Part shown: positions 37,067 to 48,000 of the stretch, piece by piece
Position numbering within the stretch: position 1 is the first letter of the stretch
How the letters are laid out: each line of letters starts with the position of its first letter
Origin: Neisseriaceae bacterium PsAf
Lineage (GTDB): Bacteria; Pseudomonadota; Gammaproteobacteria; Burkholderiales; Neisseriaceae
Reading direction: 5' to 3'
NCBI GenBank assembly: GCA_017114885.1
Contig: WNLJ01000006.1
Coordinates: forward strand, 1-64,000
Length of the DNA: 64,000 bases
The notes under the pieces: generated by a model
Database searches by the model: none
What the model was told of the DNA's origin: nothing
What the model saw: only the letters and a program-made list of their open reading frames with translations
Translations under genes and position numbers: made by a program

Positions 37067-38446
37067 TTAAAAAGTTACATTAGAGAATGTTTGTAGAACT
37101 TCCCTAAATTCATCTTGAATTCGTTTAACCGCTTCTGTAGTATCTGCTTCAAATCTAAGCACTAAAACGGGTGTTGTATTAGAGGCGCGAATCAAACCAA
37201 ATCCATCTTCATACTCAACTCTTAGTCCATCAATATCTATAATTTCTTTTGCATTTTCAAATTTTGCTTGAGCTTGTAACTTCTCGATTAATGCGTGGTT
37301 TTGCCCCTCTTCTTGCATATCAATATTGATTTCAGGAGTAGAAATTGCATTAGGAAGAGAGTTTAAAACTCGACTGGGGGCATCATAAGTGGAAAGTATC
37401 TCTAATAATCTGGCTCCTGCATATAACCCATCATCGAAACCCAACCATCTTTCTTTAAAGAAAATATGACCGCTCATCTCCCCTGCCAATAAAGCACCAT
37501 GTTCCTTCATAGCTGATTTAATATAACTATGCCCTGTCTTACTGATAATCGGTTTACCACCTTTTTCAATAATCCATGGTGCTAAAAGACGAGTACACTT
37601 AACATCATAAATAATCGATGCTCCCTTATTTCTAGATAAAACATCTTCAGAAAACAGCATTAACAACCGATCAGGCCATATGATGTTACCATCTTTAGTG
37701 ACAACTCCTAGTCTATCACCATCACCGTCGAAAGCTAACCCAATTTCAGCATCTGAATTTTTTAATTTAGATTGGATATCTTGTAGATTTTCGGGTTTTG
37801 CAGGATCAGGATGATGATTAGGAAAAGTCCCATTTACATCACAAAAAAGTTCAATCACCTCACAACCTAGTGCTCGATATAAATCTCCAACGTATTGACC
37901 AGCAATTCCATTACCTGCATCTACAACAACTTGCATAGGTCGTTTTAATTTTATATCTTGAGTAATGGTATTTTGATATATAGTACCAATAGTTTGTTGT
38001 TTTAGCTGACCTAACTCTTTTTTCAAATGGTATTCTTCGGATAAAATTATTTTCAATAAATCTTGGATTGCATCTCCAGATAAAGTATCTCCGGCAATCA
38101 TCATTTTAAAACCATTATATTCAGGAGGATTGTGGCTACCTGTAATCATAATCCCAGAACCCTTGGTCCATTCATACACCGCAAAATAAAGCATTGGTGT
38201 AGCAACTTGCCCGATATCAATTACATTTAATCCAGATTCAATTAAAGTGTTGATTAATACATCAGCAATTTTTTGTCCCGATAGTCGTCCATCTCGACCA
38301 ACAGCCACGTCGGTTACTTCTTGCTTTATCGCTTGAGTGGCATAAGCCTTAGCAATATGAACAATTGTTTCTTCTGTCAAAGTTTCACCAACAATGCCTC
38401 TTATATCATAGGCTTTGAAAATATCTTTAGAAATACGAGTTATCAT
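37067..38446 (-). CDS. Phosphomannomutase/phosphoglucomutase (AlgC/ManB family)
   Basis: The 459-residue alpha-D-phosphohexomutase interconverts hexose 1- and 6-phosphates. The phosphoserine loop is TGSHNPPEYNGFKM near residue 102, the metal-binding loop DGDGDRLGV near residue 240, the sugar-specificity loop GEMSGHIFF near residue 320 and the phosphate-binding loop RASNTTPVLVLRFE near residue 420. The GEMSGH loop is typical of dual-specificity enzymes that feed lipopolysaccharide and capsule sugars. It lies three bases after trpD, so it is probably part of the trpG-trpD transcript although the pathways are unrelated. Confidence 0.94.
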   Translation of the reverse strand: MITRISKDIFKAYDIRGIVGETLTEETIVHIAKAYATQAIKQEVTDVAVGRDGRLSGQKIADVLINTLIESGLNVIDIGQVATPMLYFAVYEWTKGSGIMITGSHNPPEYNGFKMMIAGDTLSGDAIQDLLKIILSEEYHLKKELGQLKQQTIGTIYQNTITQDIKLKRPMQVVVDAGNGIAGQYVGDLYRALGCEVIELFCDVNGTFPNHHPDPAKPENLQDIQSKLKNSDAEIGLAFDGDGDRLGVVTKDGNIIWPDRLLMLFSEDVLSRNKGASIIYDVKCTRLLAPWIIEKGGKPIISKTGHSYIKSAMKEHGALLAGEMSGHIFFKERWLGFDDGLYAGARLLEILSTYDAPSRVLNSLPNAISTPEINIDMQEEGQNHALIEKLQAQAKFENAKEIIDIDGLRVEYEDGFGLIRASNTTPVLVLRFEADTTEAVKRIQDEFREVLQTFSNVTF

Positions 38447-38449
38447 CTT

Positions 38450-39487
38450 TTATGCCATTTCTGCTATTTGATTAGTGAATTGAATAAATTCCTGTTTCTT
38501 TTGCTGGGCTTTTTTAGAGTCAATAGATTCTTGTGCCATTTCTACGCCCTCTTTAATATCACTAGCAACACCAACACAATATAAAGATGCTGCCGCATTT
38601 AGTAAGACGATATCTCGAGCAGGACCTTTTTCCCCGGCCAGAACAGCATCCATTTTTTGTAATGACTCTAAAGAAGAAAATGCTTGAATAGAAGATAAAT
38701 CTTCACTGACGGCGATACCAAATTCTTCTGGATGAATTTCATAGCGCATAATCTGTCCATCTTTTAGTTCTGCTACTTGAGTCTTACCTGTAATCGTAAT
38801 CTCATCCATTCCATCCGAACCATAGACCACCAGCATATGTTTAAGCCTCATTTGCTTACCAACATTAGAGCAAATCCCTAATAAATCTTCATGAAAAACC
38901 CCTAAAAGTTGATTCTTGGCATTCGCTGGATTGGTTAGCGGTCCCAAAATATTAAAAATGCTTCTTATTCCTAAAATTTTTCGCACAGGTGCTACATGTC
39001 TCATTGCCTGATTATGATGTGGTGCATACATAAACCCAATATTGGTTTTTTCCACACTCTCTGCAATTTGTTCTGGAGATAGATTAATATTGACACCCAT
39101 CGCTTCGATGACATCCGCTGCTCCACTGGAAGAACTTACTGCTTTACCACCGTGTTTCGCTATTCTAGCGCCCGCTGCTGCGGCAACAAACATAGCCGTA
39201 GTCGAAATATTAAACGTCTTAATCCCATCTCCACCTGTTCCCACAATATCAATTAAGTTATCTGTTTGGTCAATGGGCACCTCTAGATAAAATTCTTTCA
39301 ACACATTAACTGCTGCTGTAATTTCTGAAACCGTCTCTACTTTCATTCTTAGACCCATAATGAAAGCTGCTATCATTTCTGGTTCCATTTCTCCTTGCAT
39401 AATTTGACGCATTAAATAAGTCATCTCATCATAAAAAATTTCATTATTATTTAATAATCGATTCAGTGCTTCAGATGTGCTAATCAT
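38450..39487 (-). CDS. trpD: Anthranilate phosphoribosyltransferase
   Basis: The 345-residue enzyme joins anthranilate to PRPP in the second step of tryptophan synthesis. The PRPP-binding motif reads [19 protein letters not shown] near residue 80, followed by [21 protein letters not shown] (in outline), and the metal-binding DGMDEI near residue 227. It lies 17 bases downstream of trpG. The partner gene trpE is not in this window, so the anthranilate synthase large subunit must be encoded elsewhere. Start at ATG 39487. Complete. Confidence 0.96.
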   Translation of the reverse strand: MISTSEALNRLLNNNEIFYDEMTYLMRQIMQGEMEPEMIAAFIMGLRMKVETVSEITAAVNVLKEFYLEVPIDQTDNLIDIVGTGGDGIKTFNISTTAMFVAAAAGARIAKHGGKAVSSSSGAADVIEAMGVNINLSPEQIAESVEKTNIGFMYAPHHNQAMRHVAPVRKILGIRSIFNILGPLTNPANAKNQLLGVFHEDLLGICSNVGKQMRLKHMLVVYGSDGMDEITITGKTQVAELKDGQIMRYEIHPEEFGIAVSEDLSSIQAFSSLESLQKMDAVLAGEKGPARDIVLLNAAASLYCVGVASDIKEGVEMAQESIDSKKAQQKKQEFIQFTNQIAEMA

Positions 39488-39504
39488 AAAGATATTTTGC
39501 CTTG

Positions 39505-40074
39505 TTATTGGTTTTGAACTAAAAAATTATTTAACATGTGGTAACCATGCTCGGTCAATAATGCTTCTGGATGAAATTGAACGCCTTCTACTGCTGATGT
39601 TTTATGTTTAATACCCATTATTTCTTGATCATCTGTCCACGCAGTAATTTCTAAACATTCAGGCAAACAATTTCTATCGGTGACTAAGCTATGATAGCGT
39701 GTACAATTCACCGGATTGGGGATATTTTCAAAAATGCCAATATTCTTGTGATGAACCCATGAGTTTTTACCGTGCATAATTTCTTTGGCCTGAATAGTTT
39801 TACCTCCGAAAGCCTCTCCAATACTCTGGTGCCCTAGACATATACCTAAAATGGGAATTTTATCCGTAAACCTTTGAATGCATTCAATAGATATCCCCGC
39901 TTCTTTAGGCGAACAGGGGCCTGGGCCAACAACAATATATTGAGGAGTGAGTTTTTCTATTTCTTCACACGTGATTTCATCATTTCGTTTTACCAGTACG
40001 TCTTGTCCTAACTCTGATAAGTATTGAACAATGTTATAAGTAAAACTGTCATAGTTATCGATAAGTAACAGCAT
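39505..40074 (-). CDS. trpG: Anthranilate synthase glutamine amidotransferase component
   Basis: From the ATG at 40074 the product is 189 residues, a class I glutamine amidotransferase beginning [18 protein letters not shown]. The catalytic cysteine is in [17 protein letters not shown] near residue 79 and the histidine and glutamate are in [15 protein letters not shown] near residue 168. It supplies ammonia to TrpE, and possibly to the aminodeoxychorismate synthase PabB, since such subunits can be shared. The frame extends four codons to a TTG at 40086 that is not preferred. No trp leader peptide or attenuator was recognised in the upstream gap. Confidence 0.95.
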   Translation of the reverse strand: MLLLIDNYDSFTYNIVQYLSELGQDVLVKRNDEITCEEIEKLTPQYIVVGPGPCSPKEAGISIECIQRFTDKIPILGICLGHQSIGEAFGGKTIQAKEIMHGKNSWVHHKNIGIFENIPNPVNCTRYHSLVTDRNCLPECLEITAWTDDQEIMGIKHKTSAVEGVQFHPEALLTEHGYHMLNNFLVQNQ

Positions 40075-40204
40075 ATTTTTACACAATAATACTAAAAAGA
40101 AGATTAGTATACTTGATTTGAAATATAATTTAAAGAATAGCTTACTTACAACATAGGTCTTTGAATAATAATTTAATCCACAGCATTTTTATCATGGAAT
40201 AAAA

Positions 40205-40233
40205 TTGCTAAATTCTATAAAATCAATTATAAT
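40205..40233 (+). promoter_or_regulatory. Promoter of the rpmI-rplT operon
   Basis: TTGCTA (40205-40210) and a perfect TATAAT (40228-40233) are separated by 17 bases. About 100 bases of leader separate it from rpmI, long enough for L20-type feedback structure, though none was worked out. Confidence 0.7.
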
Positions 40234-40341
40234 ACACGACTTCTGAAAAAACAGATAAAAAGCGTGGGATTAGGGTATCAAGAACTGTTTATCAATGTCT
40301 CCTAATTCTGAATATAATTTATAAATTCAAGGAGTTTTTTC

Positions 40342-40542
40342 ATGCCTAAAATGAAATCTAAATCGAGTGCTAAAAAGCGCTTCAAAGTGCTAGGAAATGG
40401 CAAGGTAAAACGCGCTAGTGCTTTTAAACGTCATATTTTGACTAAGAAAAGTACAAAAACCAAACGTCAATTGCGTGGTACTAAATTAGTACACAATAAT
40501 GATAAAGCGTCTATTTCTCAAATGTTACCATATTCTAAATAA
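40342..40542 (+). CDS. rpmI: 50S ribosomal protein L35
   Basis: The 66-residue basic protein is bL35 at its usual length, beginning [20 protein letters not shown] and containing [19 protein letters not shown]. An AAGGAG ribosome binding site precedes the ATG. The gene upstream in many bacteria, infC, is absent here: trpG occupies that side on the other strand, and rpmI has its own promoter. rplT follows after 11 bases. It is an assembly component of the large ribosomal subunit. Confidence 0.97.
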   Translation: MPKMKSKSSAKKRFKVLGNGKVKRASAFKRHILTKKSTKTKRQLRGTKLVHNNDKASISQMLPYSK

Positions 40543-40553
40543 AGGAGAAGATT

Positions 40554-40910
40554 ATGCCTCGCGTAAAAAGTGGTGTAACTGCCCGTGCTCGACATAAAAA
40601 AGTTATTAAACAAGCAAAAGGTTATCGTGGTCGTAGAAAAAACGTCTATCGTGTAGCAAAACAAGCTGTCATGAAGGCAGGTCAATATTCTTATCGTGAT
40701 AGACGTCAAAGAAAACGTCAGTTCCGTCAATTGTGGATTATTCGTATTAATGCAGCAGCTAGATTAAACGGTATTACATATAGTCGCTTAATCAACGGTC
40801 TGAAAAAAGCTTCTGTGGAAATTGATCGTAAAGTACTTGCTGATTTAGCAGTGCATGATAAAGAAGCATTTACACAATTAGCTGAAACTGCTAAAAAAAG
40901 CCTAGCTTAA
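40554..40910 (+). CDS. rplT: 50S ribosomal protein L20
   Basis: The 118-residue protein is bL20 at its usual length, with [29 protein letters not shown] (in outline) at the start and the [21 protein letters not shown] core. It is required early in large-subunit assembly and in several bacteria represses its own operon through the leader mRNA. A GGAGAAG ribosome binding site precedes it. It ends at the stem-loop at 40932-40958, which separates it from pheS. Confidence 0.97.
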   Translation: MPRVKSGVTARARHKKVIKQAKGYRGRRKNVYRVAKQAVMKAGQYSYRDRRQRKRQFRQLWIIRINAAARLNGITYSRLINGLKKASVEIDRKVLADLAVHDKEAFTQLAETAKKSLA

Positions 40911-40931
40911 ATGATTTTGAATGAATCAAGA

Positions 40932-40958
40932 GGAAGATGTTGAACATCTTCCTTTTTT
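40932..40958 (+). terminator. Terminator or attenuator between rplT and pheS
   Basis: A perfect ten-base stem (GGAAGATGTT at 40932-40941 with its complement at 40943-40952) is followed by a run of six T residues. It lies 21 bases after the rplT stop. It may end the ribosomal protein transcript or only reduce read-through into pheST. Confidence 0.85.
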
Positions 40959-40987
40959 CTTGGTAAAAAAACAATATCAATTAATGT

Positions 40988-40993
40988 TATAAT
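40988..40993 (+). promoter_or_regulatory. Candidate -10 box for pheST
   Basis: A perfect TATAAT lies about 63 bases before pheS and after the rplT terminator. No -35 box at 16-18 bases is convincing (the nearest, TTGGTA, is about 22 bases away), so this is tentative. Confidence 0.35.
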
Positions 40994-41055
40994 GAGCCAT
41001 TTATTATTTTCAATAATGCCAGTTTTTAAAAATTCAAACAAAAAGGTTTTTATCT

Positions 41056-42048
41056 ATGGATAAGCAAGCCATTGAATCATTGGTGACTGAAGGATTACAA
41101 GAAATCCAAAAAGCAGATGATTTTAATCAACTTGATGTGATTAAAGCAAAATACTTAGGAAAAACAGGTTCATTAAATGCCTTCTTAAAAATGCTGGGAA
41201 GTTTATCTCCTGAATCTAGAAAAGAAATGGGTAGTTTTATTAATGCCCAAAAGACCATTTTCCAAGAGGCTTATTCTAAGAAAAAAAATAGTTTAGAAAC
41301 ACAAATTCTTGAAGAAAAATTAAAGAATGAAACTATTGATGTCACTTTAGATGGTAGAGGTCAATCAATAGCTGGCTTACACCCAATTACTCTCACTAAA
41401 AATCGAATGGTGTCTTTATTTCAGAGCTTAGGCTTTGAAGTTGCTGATGGTCCAGAAATCGAAGAAGATTATTATTGTTTTGAAGCTTTAAATATTCCTA
41501 AAAACCACCCTGCTCGAGCCATGCAGGATACCTTTTATATTGAAGGCAATAAAGTTTTACGACCGCATACCTCACCTATCCAAATACATTACATGTTGGA
41601 GAAAAAAAATCCACCTATTCGGGTTGTAGCACCAGGTAGAACCTACCGAGTTGACTCTGATGCAACTCATTCTCCAATGTTTCATCAATTAGAGGGCTTA
41701 TGGGTAGATGAGGGCGTTTCTTTTGTTGATTTAAAATCTGTATTTACTAATTTTTTACAAGCATTTTTTGAGAGAGAGGATTTGGTCGTACGATTTCGTC
41801 CTTCTTTTTTTCCTTTTACCGAACCTTCCGCCGAAATTGATATTCAATGGGATAAAGGTTGGTTAGAAGTTGGTGGCTGTGGCATGGTCCATCCCAATGT
41901 ATTTAAAAATGTTAACATCGATGCTGAAAAATATACTGGATTTGCTTTTGGTTTAGGAATCGATCGTTATGCCATGTTACGTTATGGAATCCATGATTTA
42001 AGACTGTTTTTTGATAATGATCTTAACTTTTTAAAACAATTCAATTAA
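41056..42048 (+). CDS. pheS: Phenylalanine-tRNA ligase alpha subunit
   Basis: The 330-residue protein is the catalytic alpha subunit of phenylalanyl-tRNA synthetase. An N-terminal coiled coil (residues about 1-90) binds tRNA, and the class II core has motif 2 near residue 197 (VVAPGRTYRVDSDATHSPMFHQLEG in outline) and motif 3 GFAFGLGIDRYAMLRYGI near residue 295. FRPSFFPFTEPSAEI near 254 lines the phenylalanine pocket. It is followed after 12 bases by pheT; the two assemble as a heterotetramer. Complete. Confidence 0.97.
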   Translation: MDKQAIESLVTEGLQEIQKADDFNQLDVIKAKYLGKTGSLNAFLKMLGSLSPESRKEMGSFINAQKTIFQEAYSKKKNSLETQILEEKLKNETIDVTLDGRGQSIAGLHPITLTKNRMVSLFQSLGFEVADGPEIEEDYYCFEALNIPKNHPARAMQDTFYIEGNKVLRPHTSPIQIHYMLEKKNPPIRVVAPGRTYRVDSDATHSPMFHQLEGLWVDEGVSFVDLKSVFTNFLQAFFEREDLVVRFRPSFFPFTEPSAEIDIQWDKGWLEVGGCGMVHPNVFKNVNIDAEKYTGFAFGLGIDRYAMLRYGIHDLRLFFDNDLNFLKQFN

Positions 42049-42060
42049 AGGTATTGATGA

Positions 42061-44412
42061 ATGAAATTCTCTTTTGAATGGCTCAAAACTTGGGTTGATA
42101 CTGAATTAAATGCAAATGACCTCGCTCATTTATTGACTATGTCAGGTTTGGAAGTTGAAGAAATCACAAAAGTAGTTCCTGAATTCTCAAAAGTGGTTAT
42201 TGCACAAGTGATATCCGTCACAAAACATCCTAATGCAGATAGACTTAATATTACTCAAGTCAATGTAGGTGAAGAGGAGCCGATTCAAATTGTCTGTGGC
42301 GCTCCAAATGTCAAACCTGGGATTAAAGTTCCTTGCGCTTTATCAGGTGCGGTTCTACCTGGCAACTTTAAAATTAAGCCAACAAAAATGCGTGGTGAAA
42401 AATCCAATGGCATGTTGTGTTCTGCCCAAGAATTAGGTTTGCCTGAAACTGAGGGGTTACTGATTTTACCTGATGACGCACCTGTTGGTACTAATATTAG
42501 AGACTATTTAAATTTAGACGATGATGTCTTGGAAATTAAGAGCACACCGAACCGAGCTGATTGTTTATCCATTAAAGGGATTGCAAGAGAAGTAGTTGCC
42601 TTAACTAATGCTTCTACAACACCTATTGAAATTCGTCATTGTGAGGAAAATAAAGCAATTACCTTTCCTACTTCAATTCAAGCGCCGGATGCCTGTGGAA
42701 AATTAGCAACACGAATCATCAAAAATGTTAATCCTAACACTGTCACACCTCTTTGGATTAAAGAAATATTAGAGCGTTCTGATATTAGAAGCGTGAGTTT
42801 TTTAGTAGATATCGGTAATTATGTCATGCTGGAACTTGGGCAACCATTACATATATTTGATTTGGATAAACTACAAAATAATCTTACTGCCCGTTTTGCT
42901 AAAAAGAATGAAAAATTACTTTGTCTCAATGAAAAAGAAGTTTCACTTAATGAAAATACTTTAGTAATCGCTGATGATAATGGTCCTTTGAGTATTGCTG
43001 GATTAATGGGTGGAGAAAATTCTTCGGTTTCAGACCAAACTCTTAATATATTAATCGAGTCTGCATTTTTCTACCCTGATGTCATTGCTGGCAAGTCTAG
43101 AGAATATGGTTTTTCTTCAGAGTCATCATTTCGTTTTGAAAGAGGTGTTGACTATCAATTACAAGAAGAGGCCATTCATAGAGCAACTGAATTAATTCTA
43201 TCTCTTGCTGGTGGTGAAGCTGGTGCAATAAATATTGCTAAGGGAAACTTGCCTGACAACAAAGAAATTTTAGTTCGGCAATCTCGTGCAGAAAAATTAT
43301 TAGGTATTCCTTTAAAACGAGAACAGATACAACTGGGATTAAATCAATTAGGGCTTAATCCTATCCCCCAAGAAGATGGATTTATTGTTACCTCCCCTAG
43401 TTTTAGATTCGATATTAATATTGAAGTAGATATTATTGAAGAAATTGCTCGGTTATATGGTTATGACAATATTCAACCTGACACTACCTATGGCAAGCTT
43501 TTAATGTTAAAACTTCCTGATGGTCGTTTAAGTAGAGAACAAATTTTTGAAAAAATTTCTCATTTAGGTTATCAAGAAGTCATTAATTATTCATTCGTAG
43601 ATAAGACTTGGGAGATTGATTTTGCTGATAACCAAGATCCAATTGAAGTGATTAACCCTATTGCCAGCCAAATGAACGTGATGCGCTCTACTCTTATTGG
43701 TAGCTTAGTGGATAATTTGATAGCAAATCTTAATAGAAAACAATCAAGAGTACGATTATTTGAGATTGCTAAAACATTCAAAAGAAATAATACTGAATTT
43801 ATTCAAGAAGACTATATTTCTGCACTTGCTTATGGTTATGCTTTTCCTGAACAATGGGGTATACCTTCTAAAAAGGTAGATTTTTTTGATGTTAAAAATG
43901 ATTTGATGCAAATTTTAAATAATATCCCAGTTAATTTCATTGCAAACAATATTCCAGGACTGCATCCAGGAAAAGCCGCAAGCATTATTCATAACGACTT
44001 AGATATTGGTTTTATTGGTGAATTACATCCTAAATTGGTACAAAAATACGATCTTCCAAGTGCACCTATTGTGTTTGAAATAAAATACGATGCAATTACC
44101 CAACCTCAAAAAATACAATATCAACCAATTTCTAAATATCAGCCAGTGCATCGTGATTTGGCATTTATTGTTCCTGAAAATACTACCGCTCAGGAACTAT
44201 TATCTGCATTAAACTCAAAAAAAATACCTGCCTTGAAGTCTATAAAAATATTTGACTTATATCAAGGCGATAATATCCCTGATAAGCACAAAAGTTTAGC
44301 TGTAAAAATTATTTTCCAAGATAATGAAAAAACTTTAAAAGATGATGAAATTGATAATTTTATGCAATTACTTATCAATCAGGTAAAACCATTAGGTATA
44401 AGCTTACGTTGA
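42061..44412 (+). CDS. pheT: Phenylalanine-tRNA ligase beta subunit
   Basis: The 783-residue protein has the full PheT domain order: an N-terminal EMAP/tRNA-binding OB fold at residues about 40-150 (HPNADRLNITQVNVG), the B3/B4 editing domain with SVSFLVDIGNYVMLELGQPLHIFDLDKL (in outline) near residue 245, the B5 domain, a class II-like core without catalysis and the C-terminal anticodon-binding FDX domain ending LLINQVKPLGISLR. It partners PheS, whose gene is 12 bases upstream. Length is normal. ihfA follows after 100 bp. Confidence 0.97.
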   Translation: MKFSFEWLKTWVDTELNANDLAHLLTMSGLEVEEITKVVPEFSKVVIAQVISVTKHPNADRLNITQVNVGEEEPIQIVCGAPNVKPGIKVPCALSGAVLPGNFKIKPTKMRGEKSNGMLCSAQELGLPETEGLLILPDDAPVGTNIRDYLNLDDDVLEIKSTPNRADCLSIKGIAREVVALTNASTTPIEIRHCEENKAITFPTSIQAPDACGKLATRIIKNVNPNTVTPLWIKEILERSDIRSVSFLVDIGNYVMLELGQPLHIFDLDKLQNNLTARFAKKNEKLLCLNEKEVSLNENTLVIADDNGPLSIAGLMGGENSSVSDQTLNILIESAFFYPDVIAGKSREYGFSSESSFRFERGVDYQLQEEAIHRATELILSLAGGEAGAINIAKGNLPDNKEILVRQSRAEKLLGIPLKREQIQLGLNQLGLNPIPQEDGFIVTSPSFRFDINIEVDIIEEIARLYGYDNIQPDTTYGKLLMLKLPDGRLSREQIFEKISHLGYQEVINYSFVDKTWEIDFADNQDPIEVINPIASQMNVMRSTLIGSLVDNLIANLNRKQSRVRLFEIAKTFKRNNTEFIQEDYISALAYGYAFPEQWGIPSKKVDFFDVKNDLMQILNNIPVNFIANNIPGLHPGKAASIIHNDLDIGFIGELHPKLVQKYDLPSAPIVFEIKYDAITQPQKIQYQPISKYQPVHRDLAFIVPENTTAQELLSALNSKKIPALKSIKIFDLYQGDNIPDKHKSLAVKIIFQDNEKTLKDDEIDNFMQLLINQVKPLGISLR

Positions 44413-44512
44413 GATAATAAAAATTAATCATTAAGTATTGTTTAAATTTTTAATTTAAGTGATAATAACAATCTAACTAATTGATACATATAAAGATAAA
44501 AAAGGATAAAAT

Positions 44513-44812
44513 ATGACAACATTAACTAAAGCCGAATTATCAGATATTCTAGTGGAAAAAGTTCCTAAATTAAACCGTAATGATGCAAAAGTTTTAGTCG
44601 AATTATTTTTTGAAGAAATTAAACGAGCTTTGGTATGCGGTGAAGAAGTCAAAATCTCTGGATTTGGTAATTTTCAATTGAGAGATAAGAGCCAACGTCC
44701 AGGGAGAAACCCTAAAACTGGACAAGAGGTTGAAATTAGTGCTCGCAGAGTTGTCACATTTCACTCTAGTCAAAAATTAAAAGCAATGATTGAACACAAT
44801 TTTGGTGAATGA
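44513..44812 (+). CDS. ihfA: Integration host factor alpha subunit
   Basis: The 99-residue HU/IHF-family protein starts [15 protein letters not shown] and has the DNA-binding arm [20 protein letters not shown] with the proline that kinks DNA. The position after pheT is the standard place for ihfA, which supports alpha over beta subunit or HU. It bends DNA at specific sites in transcription, replication and recombination. AAAAGGATAA forms the ribosome binding site. No strong terminator follows; the hairpin at 44986-45009 could serve as one on this strand only weakly. Confidence 0.95.
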   Translation: MTTLTKAELSDILVEKVPKLNRNDAKVLVELFFEEIKRALVCGEEVKISGFGNFQLRDKSQRPGRNPKTGQEVEISARRVVTFHSSQKLKAMIEHNFGE

Positions 44813-44985
44813 ATTAACTATCAAACAAATACTTTATTCCATAATTAAGTTTTAACATGGGTCTAATTTTTCGTTACTACTTATAGTTATCAGTGGTAAA
44901 TATAACCAAATCCTCTTCCTAAATTTTCTTAATGTTTTAAATTTTTATAGCTTAAATTTAAGCATTCATTTTTTTAATTAACAAA

Positions 44986-45009
44986 AAACAGCTCCCGTAG
45001 GAGCTGTTT
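44986..45009 (-). terminator. Rho-independent terminator of the giant autotransporter gene
   Basis: A perfect ten-base stem (AAACAGCTCC at 44986-44995 with GGAGCTGTTT at 45000-45009) and a CGTA loop lie 24 bases after the stop codon. On the minus strand the stem is followed by a T-run. An almost identical terminator follows the second autotransporter at 53835-53858, so the terminators were duplicated with the genes. Confidence 0.9.
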
Positions 45010-45032
45010 GTGTTGGTAAGTACAAGCTAAAA

Positions 45033-48000
45033 TTAGAACTTACTTCTAATACCTATCGCACCATTCAATTGAGTAAACTTGCTGTTTCCGTAGTTATAGT
45101 TTACGTTTCCGTAAGCCGATACTTGGTCATTAATCTTATACTCAACACTTGGTGTTATCGATACCCAACCTTTTCTTTCCTTAGAGATACCTTTGCCTGA
45201 ACGATGGAAATCTTTAGCAAAGTTCTTCAATCTACCCTCTGCTTCAAACTCTTCGTAATCAAAGTTTTTAGTATATGCTAAATCTAGGTTGGTATTCAGT
45301 TTAGGTGATCTACTAGTGATTTGAACCCCTAAGGTACCTAACTTATTGGTACGTTTTTGTTCATTGAATTCCATCGCAGTAGAACTATTGCCCTCTTCTT
45401 GGTAACCCTTAACTTTGAATTTAGTCACACTACCTTCAATGTAAGGAGTTGCATACCAAGTAGTAGAACATTCACCACAGCCTAACTCTGATAATAAGAA
45501 GTCATAACCCATCGATGCGCCAAAGCCTGACATTGTACCCTTAGTGTCACCCTTCTCTGTTCTTACGTGTTTTAAGAACTGCATTGAACGTTTGATATCA
45601 TCCATTTGTTCCCAACCTGTATACACCTGTCCATTTGCCCAGAAACCATTCGGATCCTTGTATTGGATAAAGGCTGTCAACGCTTGTGAACTGTCTTTAT
45701 ACTTCAATTGGTTACTTGGATGTTTATCTCCATAAGTCAATGCTAATGATGCACCTATGTCTAAGCCTTCAGCTGCTCTGTACGCAAAGCCTGCACCTAT
45801 ACCTTGAGTCGATAAGTTTCTTGGATTCAATGAGCGACTGTTCTTATCCAAACCAGCCAAAACACTAGCAAAGGTTGTAAACTCTCCTACTTGTCTTTCA
45901 TCAAATCTCATGTACTTCATTTCACTCTTCATGAAGTTACTACGTACATTCTCATTCATCTCTGCAACTCTTGATAAACCTGCTACATAACCTGGTGCAT
46001 TGAAGACACTTAATAAGTATCCAGCTATGATTTGGTTCATTTGTGGGCTTGGGTGATGCCAGTCTGTATACATATACACTTGTCCATCATCCCCATGATA
46101 GTAATCATCTCCCGCATCACAAATCGTAGATTCTTTACCTAAGGTACATTGTGCCACTAGGATATTGGTAAAGCCGTATGCATATGGATCATTTTGTACT
46201 TCTTCGTATAAACGATAGATATCTGCATAAACCACATTACCATTTACATCCATTAGGCGATTTTGTAAGTCTCTATTCCAACGTATGACTAAGTTACGTT
46301 GTAATTGTGATGGAATCACAATCGCCCAACGCCATAATTCTGTAGGAATAAATGGAAGGAAGTGGTTATACATACGTGCATAGTTGTCTATCATATATTC
46401 ATCTGCATTTCCTACTGGTGAACCTACTAGATTGTCATTATTACGTAAGTAAGCATCCATAGCACCCAATACCCAGTTACCTGGATTTAATTTCTCTAGT
46501 GGTGTGCCATCCATAAACATACCCATACTGCCTAAGGTAGAACCTACAATTGCAGCGCCTGAGAATGGTGCTAGACCTGGATCTGGTAAACCTAACATAA
46601 AGATGTTTTCAGCTCCCTTGTCTGCCAATAACTGTGCATATCCTCCTAAGACCGTTGGTTTTTCATCAAGATAACCACCATCCGAAGTTAAGACTTTGCT
46701 CCAGTTCCATGGCATCGCTGCTTGCATCATGTCTCCAGTCATATCATTACCACCACCCCACAATACAAAGACATCATTAGGGTTCGCTACTTCTCCATTA
46801 TCCGATAGGTAGTACTCAATTTGTTGTGACATCTTAGAACGCATTAGAGCCAACGGATCACCTAACAATTGTAATGGATTAGAAGCCCATTTAACCAATG
46901 CGCCTGATACTGCATAGTTGGTACCATTTTGACTTCTTGGTGCATTAAATTTACCTGTTAAGTAAATAGATAAATAACTGTTATAGAAGCTAAACGGATT
47001 ACCATCTGCCATATAGATACCACCACGTCCTGCTGAACCTGTATCTGACAATGAGTCACCAAACGTCACTACGTTTCTAAACTCAAAGTCTTTCTTGCTC
47101 TCTGTAAAGTCATAACCTGGTATATAGTAACTAGCTCTATTCGCTTTCTTATTGCCAATTCCTGAGAATTTAGATGACATCGCAGGACCTGCTACTATTG
47201 CTGATGGCAAGCTTGGTAAGTTAGACGACATCGCTGCCCATGAACTTGGATTACTCAAGCTTGATGGTAATGCAGAGCTTGACGGATTTGATGACAATGA
47301 CACTGGATTACTAATCGAACTTGATAACGGATTACTTGAAATACTCAATGGTCCGCTAGATGGCAAAGATAGTGGGTTACTTGATGAGCTAATCGGATTA
47401 CTAATCGGTGCCAAACTTGGATTACTAAATAATGATAGTAACGGATTAGACAATGGCGCACTACTTGGATTACTAGACGATGATAGTAGTGGATTAGATA
47501 GCGGTGCACTGATTGGATTCAAGCTTGGATTACTACTTGATGCCAAAGGATTACTACTTGGTAATTGGCTTGAAGGATTAGTTAATGATGAAATCAATGG
47601 ATTACTAAATGGTGCCAAGCTAGGGTTACTAATCGGTGCACTACTTGGATTACTCAATGGTGCCAAACTTGGATTACTCAATGGTGCACTGCTTGGATTA
47701 CTGCTTGGTGCACTACTTGGATTAATACTCGGATTACTAATCGATGCACTGCTTGGATTACTACTTGGTAATGACCATGTAGAAGGAGCACCACTACTTG
47801 GATTACTAATCGGTGCTATCGATGGATTAGATAATGGTGCACTCAATGGGTTACTCAATGGCATACTGCTTGGATTACTCAATGGCGCCATTGATGGATT
47901 CGATAATGGTGCACTACTTGGATTCAAGCTTGGGTTGCTAATCGAAGCTGTACTTGGATTAGTACTTGGTGTCATTAAAGATGGATTGACTGAACCTGAT

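Noticed and set aside
40992-41063. 23-codon frame with four Phe codons before pheS, a possible leader peptide
   Set aside because: It overlaps the candidate -10 box and the pheS start, has no clustered Phe codons or competing hairpins downstream of it, and the only terminator lies upstream of it.
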